From Volvox africanus (Eukaryota; Chlorophyta; Chlorophyceae; Chlamydomonadales; Volvocaceae), in contig BSDZ01000080.1 in assembly GCA_030268105.1 (NCBI GenBank), forward strand, positions 4,899,501 to 4,963,500: a stretch of DNA of 64,000 nt, in the 5' to 3' direction. Positions 38,301 to 49,900 of the stretch are shown here, piece by piece (the stretch's first letter is position 1; every line of letters starts with the position of its first letter). Below the pieces are notes generated by a model that was not told the DNA's origin, made no database searches, and saw only the letters and a program-made list of their open reading frames with translations. The translations under genes and the position numbers were made by a program.

Positions 38301-39473
38301 CAACATGGTCTATTGTCAGATCGTTTCCCGGCCGATCGACCTGGGCACCATCGTCCGCGACCTGGAGACCGGCCGCTACGCCTCTCTGGGGCCGTCCGTG
38401 CTGCTGGATGACGTCCGGCTGGTTTGGTCCAATTGCCGCCGCTACAACCAGCCCGGGTCCTCTATCGTCGCCGACGCAGAACACTGCCGCTCCACCTTCA
38501 ACCGCAACTGGCAGCGCCTGGCCGTGCCCGCGGGCCTGCCAGCTGCCACCGCCGGCGCTGCCAAGCTCATTGCACAGCAAGCCGCCAGCGCGGCTGCACA
38601 GCAGGAGCGATATGAATGGCCGGGTGGAGTCACCGCTGCGCCTCCTCGCCGTGGTGCAACCGCTGCTGCTGCTGCTGCTGCCGCCTCACGGGGCGTTGGT
38701 AGCGGCAGGGATGCTGGAGGCTCTGCCGGGGATGACTGGCACACGGCTGCAGATGAGGCTCTTCAGCGGCTGATGCGCAACCGCGTGGCTGCGCTGTTCC
38801 TGAAGCCAGTGGACCCGGCGGAGGCGCCCGGCTACCTTGACGTAGTCACCCGCCCCATGGACCTCTCCACCGTCACGTCTAGGCTCCGTCAAAGATCTTA
38901 TGCGGTAAGATAGGCAACACGGGCGCGTTATCCGCACGTTTTTGTTGTGCTATTGACGAGGCAATACGAGGCAATACGAGTGGTGCTGGACTAGGCTTGA
39001 TTGGATGTGCGTGCGAGCCGAGGAGCCCAAGTTTTCACCGTTCCATTGCGTTGCGCAGCGTTGGTCCCATTGGTAATTACGGTGCTGCTTCGCAGGACCT
39101 GAGTGAGCTTCTGGCGGATGTGGAGCAGATATGGGAGAACTGCCGCACCTACAACAACAAGAGCTCTCGTGTGTACAAGCTCGGGGAGCAGGCGGCGGCG
39201 CAGTGGCAGACGGAGATGGAGGCCGTTGGTTTGGGGGTCGGCGGTGCCAAGCAGCAGCGCTCGCGGCGTCGGCGGCGGACCACGGCGGCGGCAACTATGT
39301 ACGACTCGGGTTCGGACGGCGGTGATTGCGGAGGCGAGGGCCTTGACTCGGACGATGACGAGGAGCGTGGTGGCGGTGGCGGTGGCGGGCGTCGTGTGGG
39401 CGGTAGCGGCAGGGCAGCAGGAGGATACCGTGCAAGCAAGCGCAGCCGGGTTGGGGATTTTGACTACGACTGA
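23358..39473 (+). CDS. DDT-WHIM-PHD chromatin reader with three C-terminal bromodomains
   Basis: I assembled 31 phase-compatible exons giving about 2,393 residues: 23358-23918, 24119-24259, 24459-24526, 24623-24769, 24808-25042, 25638-25798, 26226-26328, 26464-26638, 26942-27173, 27604-27717, 28096-28135, 28434-28541, about 28928-29191, 29406-29578, 29968-30163, 30368-30527, 30836-31156, 31491-31578, 31831-32068, 32642-32743, 33214-33368, 33682-33800, 34011-34145, 34380-34611, 34836-35301, 35638-35718, 36072-36609, 36886-37157, 37522-38115, 38320-38904, 39096-39473. Domains in order: RG-rich segment (~70-90); DDT (~165-265: YNILRSFSWQLKLSPFSLS, WPEFVWEWLE); WHIM1-like (LPLDCNAAVLARLCDDLLE-type, ~400-435); PHD1 (~482-525, NCVLCG to CPEC); CGMCRSC cysteine cluster (~740); WHIM-type EAALRK (~840); AT-hook GPGRPPRKK (~895); a plant-PTM-like middle (RLNWIAVTE, VPLWLLRAFEERLRN); PHD2 (CCLVCG, ~1370); PHD3 (LYCICRSRW, MCCDTCEGWFHPRCC, CPLCEA, ~1565-1620); bromodomains at ~1840-1960, ~2045-2150 and ~2210-2320, each with its acetyl-lysine Asn (NCRRY, NCRRY, NCRTY). 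DDT/PHD order matches plant PTM-type factors; the bromodomain tail is extra. Expected role: nuclear reading of modified histones. The exon near 28928 is the least certain. Confidence 0.85.
27811..27886 (+). repeat. TATG/TGTG-rich intronic microsatellite
   Basis: Imperfect TATG and TGTT units in the intron between the exons ending 27717 and starting 28096. No coding role. Confidence 0.7.
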
Positions 39474-41457
39474 CCGCACGCGCCTCTGTGGGTTTCCTTG
39501 GGCGCATCCCTGGTTGATTGGATGGATGGACGTCTTGGCTGCCCCACTGGGAGTCCAGCGTCGGGAGAAATGGCCGTTGGGCGCGAGCGTGTGTGCGTGT
39601 TTATTGGGATGAATGATTGCGTCCTCTCGAGGTCCTCGTGTGAAATCATGTGTAGTGCCGATGAGGAGCTGTGTGGAACATTGCACATGAAGCCTGACAT
39701 GCGCATTGCCGGAAAGGACTCTGCATTACATGTTTTATGACTTTCCTCGCAAACCAGACATGTGTCGCCTTCTTAATCGTGGCAAGATTTGGGATTCTGG
39801 ACATTTTATGACCCGAACTGCCACCAGGGTAGGAGGGGTGCCCTATTTGGCCCAACACGCGGAGAAAATGATACGAAGACGTTTCGGCTCCTTAACCCCT
39901 GTCGCCGTGGGACCGTGGGGCCAGACAACCACGCTGTCAACATAATTCGTTTCTACCACAGCGTGTGACACCTAACCATCGCACGCATCGGCAACTGCAA
40001 AACAACACTAGCTTTGACGTTGCTAACAACGTTGCTATATATGTGCTTGTTGCGTGCCTTCACCATTGCGATTGCCGACAACAAACTCGGCTAAGATTGC
40101 AGCAAGTGTGCATCACCGTACCTGCTCGCACAGGACAGTGGGATGTGAGTGTCTGTGCTCCATGGCGCTCTTCGACGGACTGGGATTTTTGAGTGGTTAA
40201 ACGGCATAAGAAGTCCCCCCTTAACTTGGCAGCTGCATTCTTGATGCTGCAGCGATACATGACATTCTGATTTCGGAGAAGTCAACATGGGTGAACGGAT
40301 GAGGGCGCCCCGAAATACAGGGGAAGGTAGGGACTACTGCCAGGTAGTGGCCACGGGTGAAGCAAAGCCCTCCTATCCCACATACATTCTGTGACGTGCG
40401 TGCTGCGTCAGCGCACGTGCACCGATGTCTGGTGTGCGTACAGCTGGAAATCCGGACACCACCAAGCAGATTACTATGTATAGGGGCAATATAAATTCAG
40501 TTCGGGCAGCTGTGGCAAAGTGTCCTGCGAGAACGTTAGATAGCAACGCAAGCCACTTCACATCGTAGTATGCGCCACGGGATCAATCCAGCAGTTGGCA
40601 GCCACCCAGCATGCCAAAACATGAATACGCAATTACGGTGTCCGCACCAATGGACGGCTTTTTATACCGTTTCTGTCCACTGGCCTTATAATCGCGACCC
40701 ATAGTTTTTGACCAACGATATGAAGACACACACTCAGCAACCCGGAGCACCGCGGTGGCCCTCGCAGGAACCAACTACGGACTAATAAGCCACATCAGTG
40801 CTCTTGCCACCGGGCAGGACCCCTTGTCACCGCATGTATACACATACTGCACGAAAATTTCGAGCAAAATATTTAATTTTAGTGCAGCTGCAGCAACATC
40901 CTTCGATTATCATCCTAAAACGTTTCCACGAACATTGCCCACGGTGTGCGGCATATATATGCCCCCATGAGCGCGTGTATAATGACAGAGAAACATGATG
41001 CAAATAGCGTACTTCAAGCTGACCTTGTATTTGCACAATGTAAATCCAAACCTGTGCACTGGCTATAAACACACTTGACTATAGGAAAGCCTCCAACTCA
41101 AAACTCTACCAGAACATGCACGACCCATTGAGCTTGTCCCTCACATGCCCCCGGCGGGCCCCCTCCTCCCTGGTGTGTGTCCGTGCCTCTGCCCATTTCA
41201 GCACTGAAAGCCCAGATGACACGGCTCCTTCGCCTCGAAATCGGTGTCGAATTAAATTCAAGCTATCAAATAACACCCACAATAGAACTGCCGGAAAAGT
41301 CTCATTTACAACTCCCTGCAATGTACAGAAACGTCCGTACAATGTACAGCACAGATGTGCTGCGGGCACATCGATCCATAGGTTGTAGCAGGAACTGGAT
41401 TGAGGCCGACAAATTGGTTCGGACCCAGCTCTACTGCGGGTCACCACCTGGATCAGT
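39474..41457. other. Interval without a resolved gene
   Basis: Contains the 3' untranslated part of the bromodomain gene. I see no exon series, RNA gene or repeat. The right end may hold the last exon of the minus-strand DUF1963-type gene. Confidence 0.4.
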
Positions 41458-42746
41458 TCAGCATGCCCAGCTGGCGTCCCACTGTTGCCGGTCCGTGGGA
41501 TGGCGCTGCAGCAGCAATGTTCCGGTCCCCACAGTAAACGGCGCCACAGAATCCTCGATCTGCAACCCGAGCAATGACCGGGGTGGAGCAGGGGTTCTTG
41601 GTGAAGGACTGAGTTGAAAGCCAGGACATGGCGCCGTGTGAAGCACTGTGGGCACCGAAGCGTCTGCACCAGGACAGCTGCGACGCCAGCTAGCAAACAA
41701 TCTCTGTTCCTAACGTTCGCCGTGCATTTGCTCGCTGCCTCAACCTCCAGATCTCATATCGCAAGTAGATGTCCCTGCACCGCTGACAGTAGTTCACCAC
41801 CAACCGCACTGCGGCTCCTAACAATTCCGCATACAGGTATTTGGACATCCTCAAATGCACCTGTGGCCTCAACTGCCGCACAAATGCCAGCCTGGCGCTA
41901 AGTAACAATCCAAGGATACGCAGCCATAGTATGCCAGCCACCGCCCGGCAGCACCCACCTGCATCAGCTGCACGTAGGCCTCTCCGTCATCGGTCATGCG
42001 CCATATAGGGGCCCCGCACCACCGCGGCCAGCCCAGGAGCTTGTCGCCTGGCAGCGTGCTGTAGAGCCCAGCTTCCTGCGGCATACGCACGCACAGCAGC
42101 CCAACGCGCCATTTCAGGCCCATCCTTGTCCCTTATAACAAAATGCCGTATGGGAAATGAAACATGGTTAGGCTAATAAGCAAAGGGCCAATGCAGGGCG
42201 GCACTGGAATGCCGCGGGCTGACCCACACGTGACGTGCGGGGTCCCCTGGGACGTACTGGATAGCCCCCCTCCAATTGAAATGAACTAATGAACCTTCTC
42301 CGTTTTGGGTCGCATTGGTCGCAATGCCACTAACATTTGCAAGACCAATCGAGAGTTCATTCCCAGTGTCTCACGTGTCTTTGTGCTGCAAGCACCTAAA
42401 GATGAAACACTTCCTCATGACGCAATCGCCAATGCCTCCCACCGCACGAACGCCGACCGTCCCACACGCAGGTCCTCTGCGTGTGTGGCAGGGGCTCTGC
42501 GATCATGACCCCTGAATAATTATTAAATTGTATAATAATAACATATTATAAGAACAACATAATATTAATATTTTAATATAACCCTAATTATAATAAAAAC
42601 CCTATTTATATAATTATAATATAATTATAATTATAATATAATATAAATATTATATTAAATATAAATCATTATATTATATTATATTATATTATATCAATAT
42701 TAATATTATATTAAATATAAATCATATTATAATTATATTATATTAA

Positions 42747-42777
<31 letters not shown>

Positions 42778-45634
42778 CAAACCGTCGTCTGAAAAAGTAA
42801 ATGTTGTCCGAGGTACCTTAACTCTTCCCGGAAAAGGTTATGATCTATTAGAACTTTGTAAAATCAAGCTATTAGGAAATAACGTCAGCGCTACAAAATC
42901 TGAGATAATAAGATTTGACCTTATCATACATAGCAAATTAACAGATAATGAATTAGTAAGCTCAATAAAGCCTGTAGGAAAAATCAAAACTGGTAGATCA
43001 GATGAAGATACCGTTAAAACTATACAAACAGTTTGTTCTCTTATTAATTTTAAAATTGTATAATTTAAGTACTAAGTTCTGAATAATACATCTATCATAA
43101 AAAACATTTCAGTTACGTGCGGGACGCTCAATCTTAGGAATAGGAGTACGAGAATTAGGGACTTGCTTGGAAGTAAACGTTCTCTAAGGGAACACAAACA
43201 TGCTAATAAGAACTTAAAAACATCGTATGACAACATTATTTGATTTAAAAATTCCTTGAACAAAAGGAAGTATTTTTCCAGATATAAAAACTCTTTTAAT
43301 AAACCCCGCTTTAATCAACAAAACACTGAGAAACTAGATTTCAAATACGTACTAGCCGGGCTATTCTAAATCTATCAAGCAGAACTAGCTAATTTCACAG
43401 GTGTTTCTGCTCAGTAAATAACAAGAGCAGAACGTCTAAATAGCAAGAAACTCATTAGGCCGCATAATACAAGCAGATGTGCTCACGAAAATTAGGAGTT
43501 AGCTTAAAAATCATGGTATTTATTTTAGAAACAACCTTTCATAATCTATTTCGCAAAACCTAAAATAATGGACTATACTTCGATGTGCTATTAAGTTATT
43601 TATTGTAGTCACTTAATTTAAGGTGATGTAATTATAAAAAGGCGCTAAGGACAATCAACTGAACTCAACACCCTTTAAATAGCTTAGTTTTACATTAATA
43701 ACATACTCCTTGGTCGGTTGTATTTCTTATATCCTTAATTCTATGTTTTTTTGTGTTTTAGTCGAGAGTGTTTTCTGGTCTTTAGCCCGTGTAAGGGGTA
43801 AAATGCATGCAAACAACCTCTGGCTGTTTCCTAATGGATAGAAATATTCACCTGTCTACTGCTAACACTATCCGTATAATTATCCGTATAAAATTCTTCA
43901 AAGTTGCCGCTGGCAAAGGCCACACTCCAATAACTGGGTATTAGGCTGCGTATTAGAACATATCCTTTCAACTACTAACCTTACCAATACTGAGAAACTC
44001 TATTACTTACTAGCAGATAGCCTTGCACTTATTGGGAAGAACAAGGGATATGATAGGTCTTGTGGACTCCCAAGTAAAGACTGGGCCAAATATGTTGGCT
44101 GCTCTGGATCTTTAATTCTTACCATGCAAAAACGTTTAGAACAAAAGGGATGTTTCATCATAGAAAAGGATTTTGATAATAGAGGTCGCAATAAAAGGAA
44201 TTTTATTATTCCTACTCTCCCACCTCTAGTTTTTAACCACTTTCTAATCATGACCCCTGGGCCGTTCAGTGGTCCTCCGTACCTCGGACGAAGCGCGCCT
44301 TTCCTGCCCTTTCAAGCAGGCGTTTCCAAACCGGGTTTAGCCCTCTGTTATGCCTAGGGTTCGCTTTTGGGTCCAGGTCGTAAGAGCTCGGTATCAAGAC
44401 CCCATCCGCTCCGATATCCAACACCCCAACAGCTAGTTAAATGTATATGTGTCAGTGTATACACACACCTGCAGCAATCCTATGATGTTACGTCCAAGGC
44501 GATAGTCCATACCATTCGGCATGGCCTCGACCGCATCTTCGGCAAGCGGAAAATCATATTCGCATCTAAAGGACGTGACGCGTTGCTGCTCCAGCAGGTG
44601 GACGTCAGAGGGAAGTACGATCTCAAACACCTCACGGTACACAATCTGCTGCTCGTCCAGCACCCGGACGAGATACCACTTCCCTGGAGTGGCCCCAGGC
44701 ATCGGAAAGGGACAGGGTTGGGCGGTGCGGACGGACGCAGGAGCGCTCTCATTGCAGGGCATGTGGATGATATGTTTCCGTCAGTCATAGAAGGATGTTA
44801 TGCTGTTTGCCACTTCCATATCGTGGCAGCACCCTACGCACAATTCATCGAGGACTCACGAGCAACGTTCCGAGGAAGTCTCTAATCCGCGAAATCCTCC
44901 GGGTTCAATTACTACACACCAGCAAATATGGTGAAGCTGGAAGGGATTGCAAGGCCCAATGAGAGGTTGTAATACCGCTGCCACGTTTGCCATGAGGTTT
45001 CCCCACTGGTGTTCGACTGAGAAACGCGGGCACTGATTGCGGGTGACAAATGAACTCACTGTGCAGTACCAACGTATCCATGCCGGCCATCCCGTTCCTC
45101 TGACCCCCACCATTGTTACCACCGTCGTACACGTGAATCCACAATGAACAAGTCACGTCAACCCATCCTAGCCCCAAACCCCTCCGTACCCTCACCCTCA
45201 TCCTCATCACCATCACCATCACCATCATTCCATTCCGAAAGGAACACCTGCAGAAGGCCTTGATTGTATCCCAGGGCCTGCCGCACGGCGGCGGGAAGGT
45301 CCCTCACGCGTAGCTGACACAGATGGGTCAAGCTCCTGCCATTGTTGCACGGCCAGGACTCCGACGGCAGCAGGTAAGGTACACCACCTATCTTGCTCTC
45401 ATATAAGCTCAGAAACCTGTCTGAAGCAGCCTCGCATATTGGAAGGAACGCGACGCGGCGTTTGGAGAAAAGGTATTCCAACAAACTGAATACGTCGGTG
45501 TTCGAGCTGGATCGGCTTTCATCAAGGGCCTTCAGTGCGGCTTGACACCACTGTTCATACGTGTGGTACGTACTCGTTGACAGTGACAAGTCGGTCACGT
45601 CAGGTTCTTCATATAAAATGAATGGACGCCCCAT
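41458..45634 (-). CDS. Probable DUF1963/YwqG-family gene, possibly broken
   Basis: The first exon starts at ATG 45634 and probably ends at 45248 (CAG before GTGTTC). It carries the family signature: a KIGGVPYLLPSESWP block, then LTHLCQLRVRDLP and QGLLQ, as in YwqG-like proteins (KIGG-P-WP ... Q-DLP ... GLLQ-F). A second segment ending at 44469 (GKWYLVRVLDEQQIVYREVF, LPLAEDAVEAM-like, donor GTGTGT) and a third at about 42123-41959 (GDKLLGWPRWCGAP, GEAYVQLMQ, donor GTGGGT) match the middle and the late GWP-containing block. A weak last segment with VGTGTLLLQ may stop at 41458. The join between the first two segments is not resolved: in-frame stops lie just upstream of the second. A 1.75-kb AT-rich foreign block sits between segments two and three. 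The gene may be functional with that block as intron, or a pseudogene. Biochemical function of the family is not established. Confidence 0.45.
42502..42514 (+). repeat. 13-bp direct repeat, left copy
   Basis: ATCATGACCCCTG lies exactly where GC-rich host sequence changes to AT-rich sequence. The identical 13-mer recurs at the other edge of the AT-rich block. Confidence 0.9.
42515..44246. mobile_element. AT-rich foreign insert, bacterial (Rickettsiales-like) origin
   Basis: This 1.7-kb block is strikingly AT-rich against a GC-rich host and is framed by the 13-bp direct repeats. The first 240 bases are almost pure A/T with TATAAT-like words and end in a (CA)n run. The rest holds two recognisable but truncated reading frames with A/T-biased codons and no introns, plus stop-riddled sequence. 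The protein style (Lys/Ile/Asn-rich, see the two fragments) resembles genes of Rickettsiales, and 'Candidatus Megaira' endosymbionts are known in Volvox and Pleodorina. Organelle DNA is the main alternative; I saw no recognisable organelle gene. Confidence 0.6.
42776..43063 (+). pseudogene. 5'-truncated bacterial reading frame
   Basis: About 95 codons run open from the AT-rich spacer to a TAA at 43063 with no start codon at the open end. The content includes GTLTLPGKGYDLLELCKIKL, then EIIRFDLIIHSKLTDNELV and TGRSDEDTVKTIQT. Codons end mostly in A or T. I do not recognise the family. Its position beside the fragment at 43868-44256 suggests that both came from one bacterial replicon. Confidence 0.55.
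43868..44256 (+). pseudogene. Truncated winged-helix-type bacterial gene fragment
   Basis: An open frame of about 125 codons lacks a start at its left end and runs into the right 13-bp repeat. It contains LTNTEKLYYLLADSLALIGK, then CGLPSKDWAKYVGCSGSLI, TMQKRLEQKGCFIIEKDFD and NKRNFIIPTLPP. The pattern (a replicated segment that opposes a helix-turn-helix recognition helix and a 'KRLEQKGCFII' wing) is like the HTH proteins seen repeatedly in Rickettsia genomes and plasmids, a recollection I could not check. It has no start and no stop of its own, so it is a fragment. Confidence 0.55.
44247..44259 (+). repeat. 13-bp direct repeat, right copy
   Basis: Second ATCATGACCCCTG, immediately after the AT-rich block and just before GC-rich host sequence resumes. 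Together with the left copy it looks like a target-site duplication. Confidence 0.9.
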
Positions 45635-46907
45635 GGTAAACCTTACTCCGACTAATTAAATAGGATGCAACTTTCCTTAATCTTCTACAAAGGGTCAGCT
45701 ATATAGATAGGTACCAATAAGACAGGTCTACTTTTATTTACATATTGCGCAGTGTTCGCAGGAAAGCTTATCAGGATTGTGAGAAGTCCAATTTATCTTG
45801 TGTTATTAGGAAATGTACAAGTGTACTATGTCAATTATGAATGCATGCTGCTTTATGAGTGCATCTTGGCGCGGCGTGTTTCCCTTTCAATCCATGCACT
45901 CAAGTGTGCAGTTGATATCCTCGTTGATGATGGGCATCTCCAAACGGGATTGAATTGCGTTCGTTCGGATATGCATTGACGGCCCAAAGAAGGGTCGTCC
46001 ACAATGCCATCGGCAGATGCGGGACCAAGGGGTGCGACTGCGTCAGCTATCAGCGTACCTGCGGCGCATATACTGCGAATCTTACAACGGGCGTCTCGCG
46101 AGGTTAGAGGTGAGCCGCGAGCCGTCTCGAACTGTCAGCTTCCGGTGGAGAGGGCGAGGGCAAACACACAAGCACGGGCTTAAGCCACCGCGACCATGAA
46201 AATAAAATCAAATGTGGATCACAGCCATCCGTACAGAAGCTACCGTCATGAAGGAACGATTGCCAATTTAGACCAGCCATAATCTCTTTCGCATATAGAT
46301 TAGGACGACTCTTCCACGCGAGGCTCTTCTACCCTCCCGGCCCTATCCAGCCTTGCTGCCCCTCTGGCTGGCCATACTGCATCACATCACCATTTCACCT
46401 ATACCCCTCCACCCTGATTTCCCCTCAAGCCTTGCGGATTGGGGGCTTCTCCTTATTTCCCACACGCGGCGAAGGGCAACTCCTAAAGCCGTTTGGCCTT
46501 TCGATGATCTAAGCACGGAAGATTAAGGGCCTTAGAACCCCCCGCCCTCGTCACCTCCCGCCTCGCACAATCTATCGCCACCGCTTGTTTCTGTTGAGAT
46601 GGGCGATACATGCATGTATAATACGGAGAACGAGAAGGAAGAAAGAAAGTAAAAAGGAAGAAAGAAAGAAGTAATACCGTGAAGGCGGGGGGAGAGGGAG
46701 AGGGCGCTTTCCTTCCTAACAATTTCCATATTCACGTCAACGATGTGCGCATACCATACCAACACCAGCACCCGAAGCTCCACAACCTCCATAGAATCCC
46801 GGCTTGGGTTCCCTCCCGCCGCTACCCGGTGCACTCAAATCGCTTCTCCCTAACCCGCTACTGCCGCTGCTTTACCGGTTGGCCGTAACGCCGCCTCTGC
46901 CTCCAAG
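45635..46907. other. Interval with unresolved first exon of JMJD7-type gene
   Basis: The 5' exon or exons of the JmjC gene must lie here or just upstream. I did not find one that joins in phase to the acceptor at 46905-46907. A purine-rich AAGAAAG stretch lies near 46630-46675. No other gene is apparent. Confidence 0.4.
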
Positions 46908-49900
46908 ACTTGGATTTGGGTCGCTCGGTGGACCGAGTGGCATCGCGGGACTTGTCGCCACTGAGGTTTGCGACGGAGTACGTGCAGCGCAACAAGCCGG
47001 TGGTCATCACGGGTGGGGAGGGGTGGGGAGGGGTGAGCTAGGAGGGGGATGGGCTGAGCCATAGCGGCTGGTGGTACGAGGGCGGACGGATGGGAAAGGT
47101 GGATGGATGCGTGCTCGGGGGCAACTGCGAAGCGCCCGGGGACGGTGCAGCTGATTGGGACGAAAGGGAAGGGAAGGGAAGGGAAGGGAAGGGAAGGGAA
47201 GGGAAGGGAAGGGAAGGGAAGGGAAGGGAAGGGAAGGGAAGGGAAGGGAAGGGAAGGGAAGGGAAGGGAAGGGAAGGGAAGGGAAGGGAAGGGAAGGGAA
47301 GGGAAGGGAAGGGAAGGGAAGGGAAGGGAAGGCACTTATCGCTCCAAAGGCCCTTTGGCAGCCAGTGACTGGGAGTCAGTGATGAGGGGGAGGGGGCCTT
47401 ACTTAGCGCTAAATCGGAAGTGCGTCGTTGTTTGTAAGTCTGTTCATTTGTATATGAATTACTAGTGCGGGATGCCCTTCTCTCACGTCGCTGTAATAGC
47501 CATGATCTGAGAGGTGGCTTACGCCGTACCCTGATTAGGGAAGGGGGAGTGGCAATTCACAGCCATAAACCCACCGTCGCCGACGGCACCTACCCCAGTG
47601 ACTGCGGCCCCATCCTCACCCGCACCCGCTGCAGATGCTATTAACGGCTGGCCGGCACTGCGTCTGTGGGGGGAGCGGTATCTGGAGTCACATCCCGCAG
47701 GCGAGGTGGTTGTCACAGTTGATGTAACGCCCAACGGGCGAGGGGACGCGATTACGACGGTTGGTAAGTTGGCTTTAGCTGGGTTCCGTACCGTCACCAT
47801 GATAAGTTGTCGTACTCCTGGAACCCCTACTTTCCGCTAAGTATCTACTTCACCCGGCAATACCCAACTCCCCAATCCTAATCCCAGCTGATAACGCAGC
47901 CGGGCGACTGCAGGAGTGGTTTGTGACCCCCCACGAGCGGCGCATGACCCTGAAGGAGTTCTTCGGCCTCATGAGGGTGAGGGTGCGGATGACAGTGCAC
48001 AGGTTGCCGGGATGGGGATTAAATGGAAGTTGCAGGCTTGTGCTGCTGGGCCCCAGCACCCCACTTCCCGACCACAACTCCCCATCTGTTGGTGCCTTTC
48101 GACCCTCCCCCCCTCCCTTCGCCTCGGGGATCATCATCCACTCTGAGGTATTGCCTCATCCGCACTGCCTCTCTTTGTCCTCTTTGGAACGGTCCAGAAG
48201 AGCAGAGGCACTGACAAGTCCGCCTCGAAAGGCAGAGCGCCGCGTGAGGTGCCGTACATGCAGGTACGACGCCATCATCAGGCTGTCAGCACATGATAGT
48301 GCCATATAGCCGCTGCTGCCCCAGACGGCGCTCAGTTGCAATCGGGGAATATCTTTTCTCAAAATTGGTCAGCAAAAGCATCCCATCAGTGCCCCAACAC
48401 GAGTAATTAAGCGCCTCGAGCGCTCTGGTGCTCCTTATGCCCCGGTGCTTCTGCCGATGCCTTGGTCGTATATAGCCGGAAGGACATGACGTGTGACAGC
48501 CATGTTTGCTCCTTTTGGTGGTCCGCTCCGGTGGGGCCCCCTGGCCTCCTCGTCCTCACACCCAAGCAGCACCAGAACAGCAATTTGAGTGGGGAGCTAG
48601 GGCTGTTGCTGGACGACATCGGGCCAGGCTTGCCGTGGGCCGAAGAGGTCTTTGGTGGACCCCCTGAGGTGAGGGGGGAGGGGTCAAGTGGAGTGACGTG
48701 AAGTGACGTGACGTGAGGGTAGCTTTCATGACAGGTTCGGATTGCGGCTGTCAGGAGCACTGGGTCGTGGAGATCTGGGCTTTGAGCGCGTGACGGGTTC
48801 ACAAGCGAATTAAGTGGGGGCCGTGCCGGGATGCGGCGATTGGGGGCTTGAAGTAGGACTTGCGAATAGCCGAGTCGTGGTACGGATGCTGAAGCGTACT
48901 AACCGCGATGGGGGCCCCTTACATCGTCCGTGATACTTGTTGTTCAAAGTAAGCCTCTGAACACTGACGGCGTGGCTTCGAAATAATGTGTAAGCTATGT
49001 CGTGACAGGGCGTGTGGATTTGTTGAGCCAATGAGACTCTTTCAGGCGGCTTAAGCAGGCTCACGCTTTGACTGGGATACGGGCAGTCTCTCATTCACGA
49101 TTATCACCTCCAGGCTTTGTTGACTCCAGGCGATGAACATCTGGATCGGCGACGAGCGGAGCGCCACCTCCTTCCACAAAGGTGAGTGGCGGGTTGACCC
49201 GTACGGAACCCGACTCACTTTCGGATGAGGTGCAGGAGGGAGGATTTGGGGGGACTTGCTGACCTGCGGCTACAGACAATGCTGCTAGTGGCTGAGGTCT
49301 ATCAGCCATCTGGTGAACGGGGGGGGAGGGGAAGGTGCTTCCAAGTCCATGCTCGAGCTTGCACGCCATGGCGTCCACTGATGCTAAGCAGCAAGGCCCA
49401 TCAGGGGCTGGGGAGCCAGGCGATATGCAACCCACGCAGGGGAGGAAGAAAAGGGAGGTGCGTCAAGTTGTGATGATGCGATGCTGATGAGGTCTAGCTA
49501 AGACGGCTAATTATTAGGGAGCTTGAGGTGGTTCAGCAATTATGTCCGTTAGGAGCGCCAACACAACCCATTCACACGACTCACAGCTAAGGGGCTTTGA
49601 CCCCATGTGGCCGCCCGGTGAAGAGTAAGGTGCCCTGGGCCCAGGGGACGTAGGAGCGGCCTGGGTCATGGACGAGGGCATAATCATGGTTCCCATCAAT
49701 AACCGATTCGCAGGAGGAGACTTGTCCCTCCCAAATATGATCCCGTCTCTATCAGCCCCTCCGCATATACTACGCAAATACATGGCACCTACCGGCAATC
49801 ATTGACCTTAGCTTCCCCCATCGCCGTTCAAACGGTACGCATGCTGCATTCCTGTCTGCCCACCGCCCGCGTTGCCCGCCGCACAGACCACTACGAGAAC

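Noticed and set aside
42515..44246. Organelle DNA insertion (NUMT/NUPT)
   Set aside because: Not excluded, but I recognise no plastid or mitochondrial gene, and the frames look bacterial. Kept as the main alternative in the finding.
45158..45247. Read-through end of the first DUF1963-type exon (acidic GDGDGDEDEGEG tail)
   Set aside because: Follows a plausible donor after GLLQ and has a simple repeat character. More likely intron.
46850..47335. Repetitive FPSLP and GREGK proteins over the GGGAA array
   Set aside because: Simple-sequence artefacts, open in all frames, intronic.
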